NCBI RefSeq assembly: GCF_001510895.1
Contig: NZ_LPWA01000102.1
Span: 51,122-115,121, forward strand
From: Mesorhizobium loti
GTDB taxonomy: Bacteria > Pseudomonadota > Alphaproteobacteria > Rhizobiales > Rhizobiaceae
Length of the DNA: 64,000 nucleotides
Direction: 5' to 3'
In this document: piece after piece, positions 1-7,866 of the stretch
Layout: each line of letters opens with the position of its first letter
Position numbering within the stretch: position 1 is the first letter of the stretch
Position numbers and translations under genes: made by a program
The notes under the pieces: model-generated
What the model was told of the DNA's origin: nothing
Databases searched by the model: none
The model's input: only the letters and a program-made list of their open reading frames with translations

Positions 1-466
1 CGATCAGCCAGCCGACGGCGATGCGGCCGCGCTCTGTCTCGATCAGTCGGCGCTCCTGCATGGCGCGCAGCAGCACGACGGTCGAGGCGACGGAAAGCGC
101 CAGGCCGAAGACCAGGCCGGCGCCCAAGGACCAGCCGAGCAGCCAGGCCAAGCCGACGCCGAGCAGCGTGGCAAAGCCGATCTGCACGACGGCGCCGGGC
201 ACGGCGATCGCGCGAACCGACAGAAGATCCTTCAGCGAAAAATGCAGGCCGACGCCGAACATCAAGAGGATGACGCCGATCTCGGCCAGTTCGTTGGCGA
301 GGCTGGCGTCGGCGACAAAGCCCGGCGTGTTCGGCCCGACCAGGACGCCGGCTACCAGATAGCCGACCAGCGGCGGGATGCGAAAACGGTTGGCCAATGC
401 TCCGAAGACGAAAGCAAGCCCCAAACCGGCGACGATGGTGGCGATAAGGGGCGTGTCATGCGGCAT
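1..466 (-). CDS. Monovalent cation:proton antiporter (CPA2, KefB/YbaL-like), partial
   Basis: This is the N-terminal 155 residues of a membrane antiporter exchanging K+ or Na+ for protons; the rest lies beyond the left edge of the window. The protein begins MPHDTPLIATIVAGL and carries typical Na_H_Exchanger segments: RIPPLVGYLVAGVLVGP at about residues 29-45, IGVILLMFGVGLHFS at about 63-77 and RRLIETERGRIAVGWLI at the truncated end. That last motif is characteristic of the YbaL/KefB branch. The start is the ATG nearest the preceding gap; I saw no strong ribosome binding site. Whether the missing C-terminus carries a TrkA-N (RCK) domain cannot be seen here. The family assignment is firm; the exact ion is not known. 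Confidence 0.85.
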   Translation of the reverse strand, partial: MPHDTPLIATIVAGLGLAFVFGALANRFRIPPLVGYLVAGVLVGPNTPGFVADASLANELAEIGVILLMFGVGLHFSLKDLLSVRAIAVPGAVVQIGFATLLGVGLAWLLGWSLGAGLVFGLALSVASTVVLLRAMQERRLIETERGRIAVGWLI

Positions 467-683
467 GGTCTATGGAGCGCCTTTCAGAAATTGCGATGTC
501 GGATAAGCGCCGCCCGAGGCCGCCGCCCTTCGCAATATGGTGGAGAGCGCCGCGATGATGCAACCGCCGCCGCGCAGAAATCGGCGCCGGGGCTGGCTTG
601 CATAAGAAAAATGGCAATAGCCGGTGAGCCTGCCGCGCCCTATCGACACGGCATGGCGTAAAATGGCCTCACCGGCAGGTGGC

Positions 684-1121
684 TCAGGCAGCCTGAAGCA
701 GCTTCTCGATCTCGAAGACGGTGTGGTTGGTCAATGTCTTCGGTATCTCCGCCTTCACCTTGTCGCAGACTTCCTTGTGCAGCTTCTGCCGCATCTCGCC
801 GAGCACCTGCGGCGGCGCGATCAGCACGATCTCGTCGAAGTCGCCCCGATGCGCGAGCTTGTAGAGCCGGTCGGCAATATCGTCGGCAAAACGTTCCTTG
901 CCGAGGCGATGCCAGTCGGTCTCTTCAATGGCGCTGCGGGGCCCTTCAGCGTAGCGGCCCGGCTTGTCGGTGCCTTGCTCCCGGGTGGCCGGGTTTTCCT
1001 GTTCCATTTCCTGCACGACCTGCAGGTTCGGATATTTGGTATCGCCCTCGTTGCGGAGGAAAAGCGCCTTTTCGCCGTCAGCCACGATAACCCAAAGATC
1101 ATGTTTCAGCCTGATGCTCAT
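684..1121 (-). CDS. Host attachment family protein
   Basis: A soluble protein of 145 residues of the family annotated as 'protein required for attachment to host cells', first noted in plant-associated bacteria. The sequence starts MSIRLKHDLWVIVADGEKA, has the family's N-terminal VVADGEKALFLRN strand pattern, a charged variable middle (residues ~30-75), and a C-terminal half with FDEIVLIAPPQVLGEMR and a final amphipathic helix. Its biochemical activity is not established; the fold resembles the release-factor eRF1 domain 2 type seen in related families. The start at 1121 was chosen over a longer frame because AGGAGGAG lies just upstream on this strand. It appears to be a single-gene transcript, divergent from the sulfur operon. 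Confidence 0.8.
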   Translation of the reverse strand: MSIRLKHDLWVIVADGEKALFLRNEGDTKYPNLQVVQEMEQENPATREQGTDKPGRYAEGPRSAIEETDWHRLGKERFADDIADRLYKLAHRGDFDEIVLIAPPQVLGEMRQKLHKEVCDKVKAEIPKTLTNHTVFEIEKLLQAA

Positions 1122-1552
1122 ACGCTCCTCCTTTTCAGCTTCCGGGCCTGTCGACCGAGCTTCAAAATGCGACCCGTCGGCAGGGATGTGATCGCTAGCC
1201 AAACGTGCCGCCGAGCGTGATTGTTCCAGCCAATGACGACGGCTCGATCATCCATTGCTACGCGCATCGACCGGCCGCTCGCCGAGGTCACGGCTTTAAT
1301 CTACTAACTTAGTAGAAATTAGAAAAAACTGTTTTGTCGTTAAGGCCGGGCAGCGCTAAAAAATACGCCAGATCAATGGGTGCCAGGCGAGGTGTCTGGC
1401 TACCTTAGGCTTCGGTGTAGAATTTTTTTCTCTTGCCTTTCGCTGTTGCGAAAAAGCGATTGCCTGCCTCGGAGGGATGCGCGAGTGCTTGCCTTCTGGT
1501 TTTTGCTGCGCCCGCGTAAAACTGCCAAACTGTTTAACTATTGCTTATCGCC
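1122..1552. other. 431-bp intergenic region upstream of the sulfate reduction operon
   Basis: No protein gene is supported here. The stretch is AT-richer than its surroundings from about 1290 to 1370. It holds the perfect palindrome at 1301-1315 and a T7 run near 1422-1428. A short perfect hairpin TTTCGC-TGTT-GCGAAA lies at 1438-1453. It presumably contains divergent promoters for the host-attachment gene and cysG. I could not recognise a riboswitch. Confidence 0.5.
1301..1315. promoter_or_regulatory. Perfect 15-bp palindrome, candidate operator of the sulfur operon
   Basis: CTACTAACTTAGTAG is a perfect inverted repeat (7-bp arms, 1-bp centre) in the AT-rich stretch about 240 bp upstream of the predicted cysG start. 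Its size and symmetry fit a dimeric repressor such as an Rrf2-family protein, but no regulator gene is adjacent and the factor is unknown. Confidence 0.4.
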
Positions 1553-3017
1553 ATGTCGTCAGCCAACGCCAAGCTCAACGCTTTCCCCGTCTTCGTGCGG
1601 GTCGACGGCGAAGCTGTGGCTATTGTCGGCAACGGCGAGGAGGCGCTTGCCAGCGAGGTTGCTTGCGCAGTCGAGCGCTTCGCTGCGCATCATTGCCGAC
1701 GATGCCAATGCGGAGCTGCTTGCGTTGATCGCAACCGCTGGCGCCATCCATATTGATGCCGCCTATGATACCGCGCAGATCGAAGGCGCGGCCATGGTGT
1801 TCGCCGCCAGCGGCGACGAGGCGCTCGATCGCCGCGTCGCCGAGGACGCGCGCCGGCTGGGCATCCCGGTCAATGCCGTGGACCGGCCGGAGCTCTGCGA
1901 TTTCTTCACTCCGGCGCTGGTCAACCGGGCGCCGGTCGCCATCGCCATCGGCACCGAGGGCGCCGGGCCGGTGCTCGCGCAGCTGCTGCGCGTACGCATC
2001 GAGCGCATGCTGTCGCCGTCGCTCGGCCGGCTGGCAGCCTTGGCGGCTTCGTTCCGTACCGCCGCCGAGCGGCTGCCGAAGGGCAATCGCCGCCGTCGTT
2101 TCTGGAGCGACTTCTTCGCCGGTGCTCCGGCCAGGGCGATTGAGGCTGGAGAGTTCGCCATGGCGCATGATGCGGCGCTCGACCTTCTGACTTCGAACGC
2201 GTCGACGGCAGGTCATATCGCGCTGGTCGGCGCCGGTCCGGGCGCGGAGGATCTGTTGACGCTGCGCGCCCACCGGCTGCTCATGGAAGCGGACGCGATC
2301 GTCTATGACGCGCTGGTGCCGGAGGCGATCGTCGCCATGGGCCGCCGCGACGCCGAGCGCCTGCCTGTCGGCAAGCGCAAGGGCTGCCATTCCAAGAGCC
2401 AGGAAGAGATCAATGCCCTGCTCATCAAGCTTGGCCGCGCCGGCAAGCGGGTGGTGCGGCTGAAGTCGGGCGATCCGCTGGTGTTCGGCCGCGCCGGCGA
2501 GGAAATGGCGGCGCTGCGCGAAGCCGGCATCGCCTATGAAGTGGTCCCGGGCGTCACTGCCGCCTTCGCCGCCGCCGCTGATTTCGAACTGCCGCTGACG
2601 TTGCGTGGCGTGACCTCCTCGATGGTGTTCACCACCGGCCACGACCTCAAGGGCAACTCGCTGCCCGACTGGGCAAAGCTCGCCATCTCCGGCGCCACAG
2701 TCGCCGTCTATATGGGCCGCTCGGTCGCCGCCGAAGTCGCCGGCCGTCTGATCGAAGCCGGGCTGTCGCCGGATACCGCTGTCGCCGTCGTCGAGAATGC
2801 CAGCCTCGGCAATCGCCGCCGCTTCCACGGCACGCTGGCCGACCTGCCGTCGCTGGAGGCGCGTGCCGATCTCACCGGGCCCGTCATGACGATCATCGGC
2901 GACGCGGTCGCCGGCGCCAATTTCGAACGTTCCGAGCCGCTCGCGGCACGTAGGCGTGGAGATACAGGACATGAAGAGGCAGCCAGCGTTGCGGCCGCCG
3001 AAGGAGCACGAGAATGA
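1553..3017 (+). CDS. cysG: Siroheme synthase CysG (frameshifted near codon 34)
   Basis: Makes siroheme, the cofactor of sulfite reductase, from uroporphyrinogen III. The N-terminal precorrin-2 dehydrogenase/ferrochelatase part starts MSSANAKLNAFPVFVRVDGE with the dinucleotide motif VAIVGNGEEAL. The C-terminal SUMT methyltransferase part has GHIALVGAGPGAEDLLTLRA, RVVRLKSGDPLVFGRAGEE and VVPGVTAAFAAAADFELPLT. The two parts are in different frames. Around 1650-1656 the text GCCAGCGAGG appears to lack two bases relative to the expected GCC AAG GCG AGG, one from an AA and one from a GG pair. The long open frame running from 1380 therefore has a meaningless N-terminus. The gene overlaps the next by ATGA. 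It is either a sequencing error or a recent mutation; the rest of the protein is intact. Confidence 0.85.
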
Positions 3018-3319
3018 AAGTTCTGACCGCGAACAGGCTCTCCGACGGCATTGCCGTCTGGTACGCCGATGGCGGCTGGGCGGAGACAGTCGGCCATGCC
3101 GACATCGCCCATGACAAAGCGGCGGAGGACCAGCTGGAAGCGATCGGCACTGCTGCCGCCGCCAACAACGAGGTGGTCGACCTAAACCTGATCGACGTCA
3201 CCGTGGTCGATGGATTGGTCGTGCCGGTGCGGCTGCGCGAGAAGATCCGCGCCGCGGGTCCCACCATCCGCACCGACATCGGCAAGCAGGCGAGCCCGGA
3301 AGCGGTTCGGGCGGCCTAA
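3014..3319 (+). CDS. DUF2849 protein of the sulfite reductase operon
   Basis: A 101-residue protein (MKVLTANRLSDGIAVWYADG...) of the DUF2849 family, which in Rhizobiales is found almost only between cysG and cysI. Its start codon overlaps the cysG stop as ATGA, so the two are probably translationally coupled. It contains no recognisable catalytic motif. The conserved context suggests a role in siroheme or electron delivery to sulfite reductase, but this is inference. Full length for the family. Confidence 0.85.
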   Translation: MKVLTANRLSDGIAVWYADGGWAETVGHADIAHDKAAEDQLEAIGTAAAANNEVVDLNLIDVTVVDGLVVPVRLREKIRAAGPTIRTDIGKQASPEAVRAA

Positions 3320-3365
3320 GGGTTTCAAGGAAAGCAGCGGGCGGACACGCCCTGAAAGACGAAGC

Positions 3366-5036
3366 ATGTACCGTTACGACGAGTTCGACCAAGATTTCGT
3401 AAAGGCCCGCGTCGCCGAGTTCAGCGACCAGGTCCAGCGCCGGCTTGCCGGCGAGATCACCGAGGACCAGTTTAGGCCGCTCCGGCTGATGAACGGCGTC
3501 TATCTGCAGCTGCATGCCTATATGCTGCGCATCGCCGTGCCCTACGGCACGCTGAACAGCCGGCAGTTGCGCATGCTCGGCCACATCGCCCGCAAATACG
3601 ACAAGGGCTATGGCCACTTCACCACGCGTCAGAACATCCAGTTCAACTGGCCGGCGCTGTCGGACATTCCGGCGATCCTTGCCGATCTGGCGAGCGTCGA
3701 GATGCACGCCATCCAGACCAGCGGCAACTGCATCCGCAATGTCACCGCGGACCATTTCGCGGGAGCCGCCGCCGACGAGGTCGCCGATCCGCGCCCCTAC
3801 GCGGAAATCCTGCGCCAGTGGTCGTCGGTGCATCCGGAATTCTCGTACCTGCCGCGCAAGTTCAAGATCGCGGTGACCGGTGCCGAGCGCGACCGCGCCG
3901 CCATCCAGACGCACGACATCGGCCTGCATCTGAAGAAGAACGCGGCCGGCGAGCTGGGCTTTGCCGTCTATGTCGGCGGTGGCCAGGGCCGCACGCCAAT
4001 GGTCGCCAGGAAGATCCGCGACTTCCTGCCGGAGGCCGACCTTCTGTCCTACTGCACGGCGATCCTGCGCGTTTACAACCTCTATGGGCGCCGTGACAAC
4101 AAGTTCAAGGCACGCATCAAGATCCTCGTCCACGAGACGGGCGTCGAGGAAATCACCCGCCAGGTCGAGGCCGAATGGCAGGAGCTGAAGGACGCCGAGC
4201 TCAAGCTGCCGGAAGCAGACATCCAGGCGATCAACGCCTATTTCGCGCCGCCGGCATTGCCGGACAGGCCGGAAGGCGACGCGCAGGTGAAGCAGGCGCG
4301 GCTCGATTCCAAAAGCTTCTCGGAATGGCTCGACCAGAATGTCGTGACCCATCGCCACCCCGACTATGCGGCGGTGACGATCTCGCTGAAGGGCATCGGC
4401 GAGGTGCCCGGCGACGCCACCGACAGCCAGATGGAAGCGGTGGCCGACATCGCCGAGAAATACGCTTTCGACGAGTTGCGCGTCAGCCACGAGCAGAACC
4501 TGATCCTGCCGCATGTGGCCCGTGCCGACCTCAAGACGATCTATGACGCGCTGGTCGAGATCGGTCTCGCGACAGCCAATTCAAACCTGATCAGCGACAT
4601 CATCTCCTGCCCGGGCCTCGATTATTGCGCGCTGGCGACGGCGCGGTCCATTCCCGTGGCGCAGGAGATCTCGCGCCGTTTCGCCTCGCTTGAGCGGCAG
4701 CGCGAGATCGGCGAGCTGAAGTTGAAGATCTCCGGCTGCATCAATGCTTGCGGCCATCACCATGTCGGCCACATCGGCATACTGGGCGTCGAGAAGAAGG
4801 GCTCCGAGCTCTACCAGGTGACGCTCGGCGGCTCGGCCGACGAGAACACCTCGGTCGGCGAGATCATCGGCCGCGGCTTCTCTTCGGAAGAGATCACCGA
4901 TGCCATCGAGCAGATCGTCGATACCTATCTCGGCCTTCGGCTCAATCCCGATGAACGCTTTATCGACGCCTACCGCCGTGTCGGTCCCGCGCCGTTCAAG
5001 GAGGCGCTCTATGCTGGCGAAACCAAGGCCGCTTGA
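3366..5036 (+). CDS. cysI: Assimilatory sulfite reductase, hemoprotein beta subunit
   Basis: Reduces sulfite to sulfide using siroheme and a [4Fe-4S] cluster. The 556-residue protein begins MYRYDEFDQDFVKARVAEFS. The substrate and siroheme-binding stretches HFTTRQNIQFNW (about residue 83) and QTSGNCIRNVTADHFAG (about 120) are present. The cluster ligands are CPGLDYC (Cx5C, about 413-419) and SGCINACGHHH (Cx3C, about 456-463). This start was chosen because the longer frame is out of register with the family, and ATG 3366 gives full-length CysI. It lies 46 bp after DUF2849, and its end overlaps cysH by 26 bp. The electron donor (ferredoxin or a flavoprotein) is not encoded here. Confidence 0.93.
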   Translation: MYRYDEFDQDFVKARVAEFSDQVQRRLAGEITEDQFRPLRLMNGVYLQLHAYMLRIAVPYGTLNSRQLRMLGHIARKYDKGYGHFTTRQNIQFNWPALSDIPAILADLASVEMHAIQTSGNCIRNVTADHFAGAAADEVADPRPYAEILRQWSSVHPEFSYLPRKFKIAVTGAERDRAAIQTHDIGLHLKKNAAGELGFAVYVGGGQGRTPMVARKIRDFLPEADLLSYCTAILRVYNLYGRRDNKFKARIKILVHETGVEEITRQVEAEWQELKDAELKLPEADIQAINAYFAPPALPDRPEGDAQVKQARLDSKSFSEWLDQNVVTHRHPDYAAVTISLKGIGEVPGDATDSQMEAVADIAEKYAFDELRVSHEQNLILPHVARADLKTIYDALVEIGLATANSNLISDIISCPGLDYCALATARSIPVAQEISRRFASLERQREIGELKLKISGCINACGHHHVGHIGILGVEKKGSELYQVTLGGSADENTSVGEIIGRGFSSEEITDAIEQIVDTYLGLRLNPDERFIDAYRRVGPAPFKEALYAGETKAA

Positions 5037-5775
5037 TCCGGTGGGCGGCGTCGAGGCCAGCGTTGCCGCGGAAGCGGCGGGGCTCGACGCGCTGCTCGGC
5101 CACCTGAAGCCGATCGAGATCATCGAGCGGTCGGTGCGCGAATCCTTCCGTGGCGAGGTCGCCGCCGTGTCGTCCTTCGGCGCGGATTCGGCGGTGCTCC
5201 TGCACATGATCGCCAAGATTGACCGGTCGCTGCCGGTGATCTTCCTCGACACCGGCAAGCATTTCGAGGAGACGCTGGGCTACCGCGACGCGCTGGTCGC
5301 CGATTTCGGCCTGACCGATGTCAGGGTGATCAAGCCGGACGAGGCGGCGCTCGAGCGTGTCGATCCGACCGGCAGGCTGCACGAAACCGATACGGATGCG
5401 TGCTGCAATGTGCGCAAGGTCGAGCCGCTGGCGCGCGGCGTCGAGCCGTTCCGCGCCTGGTTCACCGGACGCAAGCGTTTCCAGGCTTCGACGCGCGCAG
5501 CACTTCCGGTCTTCGAGGCGGTCGGCTCGCGCATCCGCATCAATCCGCTCGCGCGCTGGACGACGTCGGACCAGGCCGACTACATGCGCGCGCATGCGCT
5601 GCGCGAAAATCCGCTGGTCGCCTATGGCTATCTCTCGATCGGTTGCTTCCCCTGCACGCAGCCGGTACAGCCCGGCGAGGATGCGCGCAGCGGCCGCTGG
5701 GCAGGGCACGCCAAGACCGAGTGCGGCATCCACCTGTCGGGACTGGAAAAGTCGCTGACCGACGCATCACTTTAA
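5011..5775 (+). CDS. cysH: Adenylylsulfate (APS/PAPS) reductase
   Basis: Reduces activated sulfate to sulfite in assimilatory sulfate reduction. The 254-residue protein has the PAPS-reductase P-loop-like VAAVSSFGADSAVLLHM (about 41-57) and VIFLDTGKHFEET. The cysteine pattern is DACCNVRK plus GCFPCTQPV, four cysteines able to bind a [4Fe-4S] cluster, followed by the catalytic KTECGIHL near the C-terminus. The CC...CxxC set marks the iron-sulfur type that normally prefers APS over PAPS. AAGGAGG precedes the ATG, which lies inside the end of cysI, so translation is probably coupled. A large inverted repeat begins directly after the stop codon. Confidence 0.93.
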   Translation: MLAKPRPLDPVGGVEASVAAEAAGLDALLGHLKPIEIIERSVRESFRGEVAAVSSFGADSAVLLHMIAKIDRSLPVIFLDTGKHFEETLGYRDALVADFGLTDVRVIKPDEAALERVDPTGRLHETDTDACCNVRKVEPLARGVEPFRAWFTGRKRFQASTRAALPVFEAVGSRIRINPLARWTTSDQADYMRAHALRENPLVAYGYLSIGCFPCTQPVQPGEDARSGRWAGHAKTECGIHLSGLEKSLTDASL

Positions 5776-5985
5776 GGATACGCCGATATTCAGGTGAGGC
5801 CGGCCTGCAAATGGCGGCTTCCTGCGCTTCCGGCCTTCGCCGGCCGAAGCTCTGATGAGTGGCGTGGCAGTTGAATTTAGGCTACGGCCGGCGTAGGTCG
5901 GTGCTCACGTACTTCAAGTACGTTCCGCTCCGGTTCTCGGAAGCCACCATTTTCGACTCGGCCCGACCTGAATAGCGACGTATCC
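5776..5985. repeat. 210-bp intergenic inverted repeat abutting the cysH stop
   Basis: The arms 5776-5822 and 5939-5985 are about 80 percent complementary over 47 bp, beginning GGATACGCCGATATTCAGGT and its counterpart GGATACGTCGCTATTCAGGT on the other strand. The centre holds a 15-bp perfect palindrome CGTACTTCAAGTACG at 5908-5922 and a GCCGGC-rich hairpin. The element fills nearly all of the gap between cysH and the DUF934 gene. It contains no plausible protein. It could be a REP-type repeat, a partial terminator or a structured RNA. Confidence 0.75.
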
Positions 5986-6014
5986 TTGGAATCTTTGGGG
6001 CTTTAGGAATTTTG

Positions 6015-6546
6015 ATGACTGAATCGACGACACCAGGGACGCGCCTCTGGACCCCGAAGGGTTTTCGGGAGGATGACTGGACCCACGCCGAGAGCGCCGA
6101 GGCGCTCGCCGGCAATGGCCGCTTCATCCTGCCGTTGCAGGTTTTTTGGGCTCGACGGCGAGGTCCGCAAGTCGGCGCGCGAACGCATCGGCGTGCTCTT
6201 GCAGCCAGGCGACGAGCTCGACAAGATCGTTGGCCTGCTCGACCAGCTGTCGCTGGTGGCGCTCGCCTTTCCAGCGTTCAATGACGGCCGCTCCTTCTCC
6301 AAGGGCGAGCTGCTGCGCAGCCGGCACAACTTCAAGGGCGCGATCCGCGCCACGGGCCAGGTGTTGGTCGACCAGCTGCCGCATATGCTGCGGCTCGGCT
6401 TCGACGAGTTCGAGGTTTCCAATCCGGTGCTCCTGAAGCGGCTGGAGGAAGGGCGCACTGGCGGCCTGCCGGTCTACTACCAGCCGGCCGTGGAGCCGGA
6501 AGCCAAGGGCCCGAAATATTCGTGGCGGCGCAAGCGCCCCGGCTGA
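6015..6546 (+). CDS. DUF934 protein of sulfite reductase operons (frameshifted)
   Basis: A protein of about 176 residues of DUF934, the family that usually ends cysI/cysH operons; it is thought to be an oxidoreductase partner, function unproven. Frame 1 reads MTESTTPGTRLWTPKGFRED...GRFILPLQVF. Frame 2 continues GLDGEVRKSARERIGVLL and reaches the diagnostic C-terminus FDEFEVSNPVLLKRLEEGRT and VYYQPAVEP. The switch falls in a T6 run at 6142-6147; removing one T gives Q-V-F-G-L-D-G-E without interruption. The ATG at 6015 follows TTTAGGAA. It is probably part of the cys operon, separated from it by the 210-bp repeat. Confidence 0.82.
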
Positions 6547-6598
6547 GGCGGTCGAAAGGCCTTATCGGAAAGGAAATTGCAGTTCGGCCAGCCTTTGC

Positions 6599-6684
6599 TG
6601 GTCTGACCAGGAATCCGGCTTTCGACTGTCGGGTAAAGGTCAGATTCGCTCTTACGCAGCCGTGGCGCCGATCTGGTCAGACCA
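6599..6684. promoter_or_regulatory. Two TGGTCTGACCA palindromes, GntR/FadR-like candidate operators
   Basis: TGGTCTGACCA occurs at 6599-6609 and its reverse complement TGGTCAGACCA at 6674-6684, 75 bp start to start. Both fit the TGGTnnnACCA pattern bound by many FadR-subfamily GntR repressors. They lie in the gap before the PfpI gene, but no gntR gene is present in the window, so the regulator is unknown. Confidence 0.4.
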
Positions 6685-6720
6685 CTTGCGCGTTTTGGTC
6701 TTCCCCTTCCACCGTCTTGC

Positions 6721-6770
6721 CCTTAGGATAGGGCTATTATTTCGCGCCTCGAAATAATAGCCAGCTAAGG
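6721..6770 (+). promoter_or_regulatory. Strong hairpin in the leader of the PfpI gene, next to its ribosome binding site
   Basis: GGCTATTATTTCG (6732-6744) and CGAAATAATAGCC (6750-6762) form a perfect 13-bp stem with a 5-base loop. The outer CCTTAG (6721-6726) pairs with CTAAGG (6765-6770). The outer strand runs into the Shine-Dalgarno AAGGGAGGAG just before ATG 6783, so folding could affect translation. It could instead be a protein-binding site. Confidence 0.5.
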
Positions 6771-6782
6771 GAGGAGACCGGT

Positions 6783-7403
6783 ATGGCAGGCAAGAAGATA
6801 CTGATGCTCGTTGGCGAATTCAGCGAGGAATACGAGATTTTCGTCTTTGAGCAGGCCATGCATGCGGTCGGCCACACCGTCCATGTCGTCTGCCCGGACA
6901 AGAAGGCCGGCGATGTGCTGAAGACGTCGCTGCACGACTTCGAGGGCCACCAGACCTATACCGAAAAGCTCGGCCACGATTACATCCTCAACAAGACCTT
7001 CGCCGATGTGAATCCCGCAGATTACGATGCGGTTTACGCGGCCGGCGGGCGCGGGCCGGAATACATTCGCATCGACAAGCGCGTGCAGGCGCTGGTCAGG
7101 CATTTCCACGAAACCGGCAAGCCGATCTTCACCATCTGCCATGGCGTGCAGATCCTGATCGCGGTCGACGGCGTGGTGCGCGGAAGGGAAGTGGCGGCGC
7201 TGCAGTATTGCGAGCCCGAGGTGACGCTCGCCGGCGGCACCTATATCGATGTTGCGCCGACCGGCGCGCATGTCGACGGCAATCTGGTGTCAGCCAAGGG
7301 ATGGCCAGGACTTGCGGCTTTCATGCGGGAGTGCCTGAAGGTGCTCGGCACCGAAATCCGTCACGGCGAAGCGCTTATGCGCGACGAGCGCAAGGCGGCC
7401 TAG
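6783..7403 (+). CDS. DJ-1/PfpI family protein
   Basis: A 206-residue cytoplasmic protein of the DJ-1/PfpI superfamily (class I glutamine amidotransferase-like fold). It begins MAGKKILMLVGEFSEEYEIF, has YDAVYAAGGRGPEYIR at about residue 81 and the nucleophile elbow PIFTICHGVQILIA at about 115-128, where the cysteine of CHG is the expected catalytic residue. Members act as chaperone-like deglycases, glyoxalases or peptidases, and the substrate cannot be deduced. GGGAGGAG precedes the start by six bases. The long leader has two palindromic sites and a stem-loop, so expression is probably regulated. Confidence 0.85.
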   Translation: MAGKKILMLVGEFSEEYEIFVFEQAMHAVGHTVHVVCPDKKAGDVLKTSLHDFEGHQTYTEKLGHDYILNKTFADVNPADYDAVYAAGGRGPEYIRIDKRVQALVRHFHETGKPIFTICHGVQILIAVDGVVRGREVAALQYCEPEVTLAGGTYIDVAPTGAHVDGNLVSAKGWPGLAAFMRECLKVLGTEIRHGEALMRDERKAA

Positions 7404-7450
7404 CTCTTCCGCGCCTGACGTCGTGGTACTTCACAAAGGGCGGCATGCGG

Positions 7451-7648
7451 CTAGTGACGCTCGCCGCTCACCTTGTCCGCCTCAGCCCCGTCCAGGCGAT
7501 CGAGCAGGTCAGTGAGCCGCTTGGGCACCTCTTTGTCCACGCGAAATGCCGGCAGCGTGCGCAGAAGGCGCTTGGTCGCTTCGCTGCCGACCTGACGCCT
7601 GATATCGCTGGCGAGTCTGGCGCGCCTTTCTCTACTGTTGCCGTTCAT
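7451..7648 (-). CDS. Small hypothetical protein, NepR-like C-terminus
   Basis: A 65-residue charged protein, MNGNSRERRARLASDIRRQV...FRVDKEVPKRLTDLLDRLDGAE, convergent with the PfpI gene and divergent from grpE. The C-terminal pattern VPxRLxDLLDRLD resembles the sigma-mimic helix of the general-stress anti-sigma factor NepR, but the neighbourhood lacks phyR, ecfG or a histidine kinase. The resemblance may be coincidental. The start was set at the methionine with typical codon use downstream; the longer open frame upstream looks non-coding. It is rich in Arg and Lys at the N-terminus. Confidence 0.55.
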   Translation of the reverse strand: MNGNSRERRARLASDIRRQVGSEATKRLLRTLPAFRVDKEVPKRLTDLLDRLDGAEADKVSGERH

Positions 7649-7796
7649 GGTCCCAAAATCCTGTGTCGGCTTCGAAACTCCTGCGGTCCGACAATGGTTC
7701 CCGCATCGAGCCGTGGAGGCAAGCAAAGCCGCCCGGTACGGTAAAATTTGAATTAATTTGGAGCGGTTGGGGGAAGGCCGCCAGCGGTGCTTGCCC

Positions 7797-7825
7797 CTTG
7801 ATTTTTGGCCTTTAAACCTCGATAT
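7797..7825 (+). promoter_or_regulatory. Probable sigma-32-type promoter of grpE
   Basis: CTTGAT (7797-7802), a 17-bp spacer and CGATAT (7820-7825) resemble the alphaproteobacterial RpoH consensus CTTGAA-N17-CCNTAT. It lies about 40 bp upstream of the grpE start, as expected for a heat-shock chaperone gene. The -10 match is imperfect. Confidence 0.5.
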
Positions 7826-7866
7826 CGGGCGCAAATCCAAACCAATCCGAATGACGGGATAAGGCG

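Noticed and set aside
1380..1552. Riboswitch (SAM type) upstream of cysG
   Set aside because: A few short stems are present but no consensus of SAM-II or another known class could be matched.
1380..1650. N-terminal extension of CysG in the long plus-strand frame
   Set aside because: The sequence MPGEVSGYLRLRC... has no family similarity; the correct N-terminus lies in another frame from ATG 1553.
7451..7648. NepR anti-sigma factor
   Set aside because: The C-terminal pattern is only loosely similar, and the usual partners phyR and ecfG are absent, so it is kept as a hypothetical protein.
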